Shown here piece by piece: positions 60,209-64,000 of a DNA stretch of 64,000 nt. The translations under genes were made by a program, and so were the position numbers. The notes under the pieces were generated by a model. It was not told the DNA's origin and searched no databases. It was given only the letters and a program-made list of their open reading frames with translations. Within the stretch, counting starts at the first letter, position 1, and the number at the start of each line of letters is the position of its first letter. Location: NCBI RefSeq assembly GCF_026625725.1, contig NZ_CP113060.1, positions 4,346,001 to 4,410,000 on the forward strand, given 5' to 3'. The DNA comes from Pseudomonas sp. SL4(2022) (lineage in GTDB: Bacteria; Pseudomonadota; Gammaproteobacteria; Pseudomonadales; Pseudomonadaceae).

Positions 60209-61063
60209 ATGACCGCACAACTGATCGATGGCAAAGCAATTGCCGCCAGCCTGCGCCAGCAGATAGCCCAACGTGTCGCCGAACGACGTCAGCAAGGCCT
60301 GCGCGCACCCGGGCTGGCCGTGATTCTCGTCGGTAGCGACCCTGCGTCCCAGGTCTATGTTTCGCACAAACGCAAGGATTGCGAAGAAGTCGGTTTCATC
60401 TCGCAGGCCTACGACCTGCCAGCCACCACCGGCCAGAACGAGCTGATGGCATTGATCGACCGTCTAAATGACGAACCATGCATTGACGGCATCCTGGTGC
60501 AGTTGCCATTGCCGGAACATCTAGACGCATCTTTATTATTAGAGCGCATTCGCCCGGATAAAGACGTTGACGGCTTCCATCCTTATAACATTGGCCGCCT
60601 GGCACAGCGCATGCCATTACTGCGCCCCTGCACCCCGAAAGGCATCATGACCTTGCTGCAAAGCACAGGCGCCGACCTGTATGGAATGCACGCCGTAGTG
60701 GTTGGCGCATCGAATATTGTTGGCCGGCCGATGGCGATGGAACTGCTGCTGGCTGGTTGCACGGTGACCGTGACCCACCGTTTTACCAAAGACCTACCGA
60801 TGCATGTCGGTCAGGCCGATATCGTCGTAGTTGCTGCCGGCAAACCGGGCCTGGTGCATGGCGAGTGGATCAAGCCTGGCGCCATCGTGATTGATGTGGG
60901 CATCAACCGTCAGACCGACGGCAAGCTGATTGGCGATGTGGTCTATGAAACCGCCCTGTCCCGCGCCGGCTGGATCACCCCGGTGCCAGGTGGCGTTGGC
61001 CCGATGACCCGTGCCTGCCTGCTGGAAAATACGCTACATGCCGCCGAGCATCTGCACAACTGA
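60209..61063 (+). CDS. folD: FolD, methylenetetrahydrofolate dehydrogenase/cyclohydrolase
   Basis: 284 residues. It has the signatures [15 protein letters not shown] (catalytic Lys region), [10 protein letters not shown] and the Rossmann segment [13 protein letters not shown], ending [18 protein letters not shown]. It interconverts 5,10-methylene- and 10-formyl-tetrahydrofolate, in the cytoplasm. It is divergent from the tRNA genes and is followed by a strong bidirectional terminator. Confidence 0.98.
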   Translation: MTAQLIDGKAIAASLRQQIAQRVAERRQQGLRAPGLAVILVGSDPASQVYVSHKRKDCEEVGFISQAYDLPATTGQNELMALIDRLNDEPCIDGILVQLPLPEHLDASLLLERIRPDKDVDGFHPYNIGRLAQRMPLLRPCTPKGIMTLLQSTGADLYGMHAVVVGASNIVGRPMAMELLLAGCTVTVTHRFTKDLPMHVGQADIVVVAAGKPGLVHGEWIKPGAIVIDVGINRQTDGKLIGDVVYETALSRAGWITPVPGGVGPMTRACLLENTLHAAEHLHN

Positions 61064-61083
61064 GTGCACGGCCAACAGAAATA

Positions 61084-61110
61084 AAAAACGGCACCTCAGG
61101 TGCCGTTTTT
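61084..61110 (+). terminator. Bidirectional terminator after folD
   Basis: Hairpin ACGGCACC/GGTGCCGT with a three-base loop, flanked by A6 and T5, serving both folD and the convergent TetR gene. Confidence 0.93.
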
Positions 61111-61145
61111 ATGTGCAACTAAACACAACACCTACTTAGCCAACG

Positions 61146-61874
61146 CTACAAATCATCGACAGGCAATTTAAGCTGTCCAAGCCCCTGCAATACGCTGGCT
61201 CCGGTAAACAGCATAACAATCTGCTCTTCGGCCAACGCACGAATCGCCGCTTGCCACTCAGGCTGACCGATATAGTCCAGCGACAGCTGGAACAGGTTGC
61301 GACTGATCAGGTTCGACACCTGCCGCACCACCGCCGGATTGACCATGTCCGGCAGCAGCTTGAAAGCAATGATGTCCTCGGCCATGTCCGCGCCAAACTC
61401 ATCCATCACCTCCTGCAGCGCCGCCCGCAGCACGGCCGAGGCGCCATGCAGCTCACGCACGCCGATGATGAAGGCCTCGGGGTTCTGCGCAACAAAATCG
61501 AAGAACAGTTGCACGGTTTCATGGCACACCCGCCGACCGCGATCCAGGTCGATACCAAACAGTAAAGCCACGCTTTTACTAGGCGATTGCACCGCTCGTT
61601 CGGCGGCTTCACGGCGCAGGTCGCGCAGCGGCTGACGCAACTGGGCAGAGATCTGCCGGATCACCGTCAGCCCCAGGTCATCGACATCCTTGAAGTGCCT
61701 ATAGAAGGTATTGGGATTGAGCCCCGCCTCACGCGCCAACTCGCGCAAGCCCAGGTTGCTGAGGCTGCGACTGGTTGAGGTGAGACGTAACGCGGCCTCC
61801 AGTAACAGGGTCTTGCCGGGGGCCTCGGTGGCTTTTTCTGCGGCTGGCTGCTGCTCGCTGGCGTCTGCCTGCAT
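61146..61874 (-). CDS. TetR-family regulator, FabR/DesT-like
   Basis: 242 residues. The N-terminal helix-turn-helix LRELAREAGLNPNTFYRHFKDVDDLGL closely resembles the FabR/DesT group (with Asn in place of the usual Pro-Thr-Ala), followed by a helical ligand-binding domain. It has an acidic, Ala-rich N-terminal extension of about 20 residues. It is divergent from the monooxygenase gene across a 115-base gap rich in palindromes, so it probably controls that gene and itself. The ligand may be an acyl-CoA or ketone substrate; inference. Confidence 0.87.
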   Translation of the reverse strand: MQADASEQQPAAEKATEAPGKTLLLEAALRLTSTSRSLSNLGLRELAREAGLNPNTFYRHFKDVDDLGLTVIRQISAQLRQPLRDLRREAAERAVQSPSKSVALLFGIDLDRGRRVCHETVQLFFDFVAQNPEAFIIGVRELHGASAVLRAALQEVMDEFGADMAEDIIAFKLLPDMVNPAVVRQVSNLISRNLFQLSLDYIGQPEWQAAIRALAEEQIVMLFTGASVLQGLGQLKLPVDDL

Positions 61875-61913
61875 GACGAACCCTACCTAAAAGTTGGCTT
61901 GTGAGAATGCTGC

Positions 61914-61967
61914 TTGCTGGCGAGTATACATTTGTCTACCTTGGTATACAGCTGTATACGCCAGCAA
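61914..61967. promoter_or_regulatory. Operator array between TetR and monooxygenase genes
   Basis: An outer inverted repeat TTGCTGGCG (61914-61922) / CGCCAGCAA (61959-61967) encloses a GTATACA half-site and the perfect 16-base palindrome GTATACAGCTGTATAC (61944-61959). The left arm repeats the right arm except for two extra bases. Confidence 0.7.
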
Positions 61968-61989
61968 TAAACATAACAGGAGCTTGGCC

Positions 61990-63543
61990 ATGAATGCACC
62001 CGTCTCACCCCCAACTGCCACCCGCCACTGCAAGGTGGCCATTATCGGCACGGGCTTCTCCGGCCTGGGCATGGCCATCCGCCTGAAACAGGCCGGTGAA
62101 CATGACTTTCTGCTGTTCGAGAAAGAAGCCGGCGTCGGCGGCACCTGGCGGGTGAACAACTACCCGGGCTGCGGCTGTGACGTGCAATCACACCTGTATT
62201 CGTTCTCCTTCGAGCAGAACCCTAACTGGACGCGCATGTTCGCCAAACAGCCGGAAATCCAGGGTTATCTGGAAGGCTGCTGGAGCAAGTACCGCCTGCA
62301 GAACCACACCCAACTGAATACAGAGATCACCCGCCTGACTTGGGATGAGCAGCAAGAGCTGTGGCAGATCAGTGACAGCGCTGGTAACAGCTACACCGCA
62401 CAGTTCGTAGTCTCCGGCATGGGTGCGCTGTCCACGCCATCGACTCCGGCGCTCAAGGGCCTGGGCGATTTCACCGGCAAAATCTTCCACTCACAACAGT
62501 GGGATCACAGCTATGACCTTACCGGTAAACGCGTTGCAGTCATCGGCACCGGCGCCTCGTCGATCCAGTTCGTTCCGCAGATCCAGAAACAGGTCAGCCA
62601 GCTCGATCTGTACCAGCGTACCGCGCCGTGGATCATGCCCAAGCCGGACCGCGCCATCAGCGAGCGTGAGCGCAACCGCTTCAAGCGCTTCCCGCTGCTG
62701 CAGAAACTCTGGCGCGGCGCTATCTATGCTCTGCTGGAAAGTCGGGTAATCGGCTTTGCCATGTTACCCAAGGTGATGACCGTCGCGCAGAAAGTCGGCA
62801 AGTGGTACATCAACAAGCAGATCAAGGATCCGGTACTGCGCGCCAAGGTCACCCCGGATTACCTGATGGGCTGCAAGCGCGTGCTGATCTCCAACGATTA
62901 CTTCCCGGCGCTGACCCAGCCCAACGTCGACCTGATCACCGACGGCATCGAGGAAATCCGCAGCGGCAGCATCCGCACCGTGGATGGCAAGGAGCGCGAA
63001 ATTGACGCGATCATCTTCGGCACCGGCTTCACCCCAAGCGACCCGCTGCCGCGCGGCGTGGTGTTTGGTCGCGGCGGCGTCGACCTGCTCGACACCTGGC
63101 CGGAAGGCCCGCAGGCCTACAAAGGCACCCTCACTGCCGGCTTCCCCAACCTGTTCTTCCTGATGGGGCCGAACACCGGCCTAGGGCACAACTCGATGGT
63201 CTACATGATCGAGTCGCAGATCCATTACGTGCTCGGTGCGCTTAAGCTGATTAGTGAGCAAGAGCTGCAGAGCCTTGAGGTCAAGCAAGCGGTGCAGGAC
63301 AAGTTCAACGGCATGCTGCAGGGCAGTCTGGGCAACACCGTGTGGAATGCCGGCGGCTGCAAGAGCTGGTACCTGCATCCGGTCAGTGGCCGCAACTGCA
63401 CGGTGTGGCCCGGCTTTACCTGGCGCTTCCGCTTGCTGACGCGCAACTTTGACCCAGCGGCCTATCATTTCAGCCGTAAACACGCGGCCCACCCGGCGCA
63501 GAACAGCGCTATCCAGTTGACTGCCCAGGAGGCCAGCGCATGA
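61990..63543 (+). CDS. Flavin-containing Baeyer-Villiger monooxygenase
   Basis: 517 residues starting at MNAPVSPPTATRHCKVAIIG, with AGGAG 8 bases upstream. The FAD motif GTGFSG (20-25), the NADPH motif GTGASS (186-191) and the Baeyer-Villiger fingerprint FxGxxxHxxxWD (Phe161 to Asp172) are complete. It would insert oxygen next to a ketone to give an ester or lactone, using NADPH, FAD and O2. It overlaps the SDR gene by 4 bases (ATGA). The substrate is unknown. Confidence 0.93.
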   Translation: MNAPVSPPTATRHCKVAIIGTGFSGLGMAIRLKQAGEHDFLLFEKEAGVGGTWRVNNYPGCGCDVQSHLYSFSFEQNPNWTRMFAKQPEIQGYLEGCWSKYRLQNHTQLNTEITRLTWDEQQELWQISDSAGNSYTAQFVVSGMGALSTPSTPALKGLGDFTGKIFHSQQWDHSYDLTGKRVAVIGTGASSIQFVPQIQKQVSQLDLYQRTAPWIMPKPDRAISERERNRFKRFPLLQKLWRGAIYALLESRVIGFAMLPKVMTVAQKVGKWYINKQIKDPVLRAKVTPDYLMGCKRVLISNDYFPALTQPNVDLITDGIEEIRSGSIRTVDGKEREIDAIIFGTGFTPSDPLPRGVVFGRGGVDLLDTWPEGPQAYKGTLTAGFPNLFFLMGPNTGLGHNSMVYMIESQIHYVLGALKLISEQELQSLEVKQAVQDKFNGMLQGSLGNTVWNAGGCKSWYLHPVSGRNCTVWPGFTWRFRLLTRNFDPAAYHFSRKHAAHPAQNSAIQLTAQEASA

Positions 63544-64000
63544 AGTCGTTTGAAAACAAGGTAGCCGCCATCACCGGCGCCGGTTCCGGCATCGGCCGCG
63601 CCCTGGCTTTCGGCCTGGCTCGCCAGGGTTGCCAACTGGCGCTCTCCGATGTGAATGCCGAAGGGCTGGCGGAAACCGCCGCCCAGGCGCGCAAGCTCGG
63701 TGTGCAAGTCAGTGAAACCCTGGTCAACGTCGCCGACCGTGAAGCCGTGCATGCCTGGGCCGATCAAGTAGTGAGCGAGTTCGGCCGGATCAATGCAATC
63801 TTCAACAACGCCGGCGTGGCCCAGGGCGGCACCGTGGAAGGCAACGACTACGCCGACTACGAGTGGATCATGAACATCAACTTCTGGGGCGTGGTCAACG
63901 GCACCAAGGCCTTCCTGCCGCATATCAAAGCCAGCGGTCAGGGTCATATCGTAAACGTCTCCAGCGTCTTCGGCCTGTTCGCCCAGCCGGGCATGAGCGC
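63540..64000 (+). CDS. Short-chain dehydrogenase/reductase, 3' end outside window
   Basis: At least 153 residues. The cofactor motif TGAGSGIG (12-19), the NNAG motif and the catalytic Ser strand VNVSSVFG are present; the YxxxK motif would lie just beyond the window. The ATG overlaps the monooxygenase stop. An alcohol dehydrogenase that supplies the ketone for the monooxygenase is the likely role, inferred from the coupling. Confidence 0.92.
   Translation, partial: MKSFENKVAAITGAGSGIGRALAFGLARQGCQLALSDVNAEGLAETAAQARKLGVQVSETLVNVADREAVHAWADQVVSEFGRINAIFNNAGVAQGGTVEGNDYADYEWIMNINFWGVVNGTKAFLPHIKASGQGHIVNVSSVFGLFAQPGMS

Noticed and set aside
1-64000. CRISPR arrays, insertion sequences, prophage genes or frameshifted genes
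   Set aside because: No regularly spaced repeats, transposase or phage-like products were seen, and every recognised gene that lies fully in the window has its expected motifs and length.

Overview
The window looks like a chromosomal segment of a Pseudomonas-type gammaproteobacterium. It is GC-rich. The gene content and order match blocks that I recall from Pseudomonas genomes: tRNA-folD, tig-clpP-clpX-lon-hupB-ppiD, fabI-npp(yej), mltD/gloB/rnhA/dnaQ/ldcA, fimL-nudC, fabAB and kdpFABCDE. It is mostly core, vertically inherited DNA. I saw no insertion sequence, prophage, CRISPR array or clearly broken gene. No stretch longer than 300 bases lacks a gene.

Layout. 1-6 kb: the 3' part of a Ca2+-type P-ATPase, a lipoprotein/flavin-reductase pair, a patatin-like phospholipase, and an unusual outer-membrane barrel protein with a very acidic linker. 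6-14 kb: a complete kdpFABCDE potassium-uptake operon on the minus strand, with a candidate KdpE operator. 14-24.6 kb: a minus-strand run of envelope and lipid-metabolism genes (DUF945, AI-2E-type permease, DUF4892, glutathione transferase, two alpha/beta hydrolases, thioesterase, acyl-CoA synthetase, sixA, DUF4389, gpsA). 24.8-28.7 kb: a hybrid sensor kinase and fabAB, for unsaturated fatty-acid synthesis. 28.7-38.3 kb: a membrane protein, a TSUP permease, nudC-fimL, a dienoyl-CoA isomerase, lysine/ornithine/arginine decarboxylase, dnaQ-rnhA and a methyltransferase. 38.4-42.5 kb: a palindromic intergenic element, gloB, mltD and an HDOD protein. 42.5-50 kb: a five-gene peptide ABC importer (npp/yej type). 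50-59.5 kb: fabI, ppiD, hupB, lon, clpX, clpP and tig, the proteostasis cluster. 59.6-61 kb: three tRNA genes (Leu-UAG, His-GUG, Arg-UCU) and folD. 61-64 kb: a TetR regulator divergent from a Baeyer-Villiger monooxygenase and an SDR dehydrogenase, which looks like an accessory catabolic unit.

How the genes work together. Tig, ClpP, ClpX, Lon and PpiD cover nascent-chain folding, ATP-dependent proteolysis and periplasmic folding. Sequences resembling heat-shock (sigma-32) promoters precede lon and clpX. FabA, FabB and FabI serve fatty-acid synthesis; the acyl-CoA synthetase, thioesterase and dienoyl-CoA isomerase serve acyl-CoA metabolism. Several good palindromes sit in front of lipid or oxidation genes (acyl-CoA synthetase, fabA, the TetR/monooxygenase pair) and are the most promising regulatory leads. 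No clearly new multi-gene system is evident. The least explained parts are the acidic-linker barrel protein, the TetR/monooxygenase operator array and the dispersed palindromic element.
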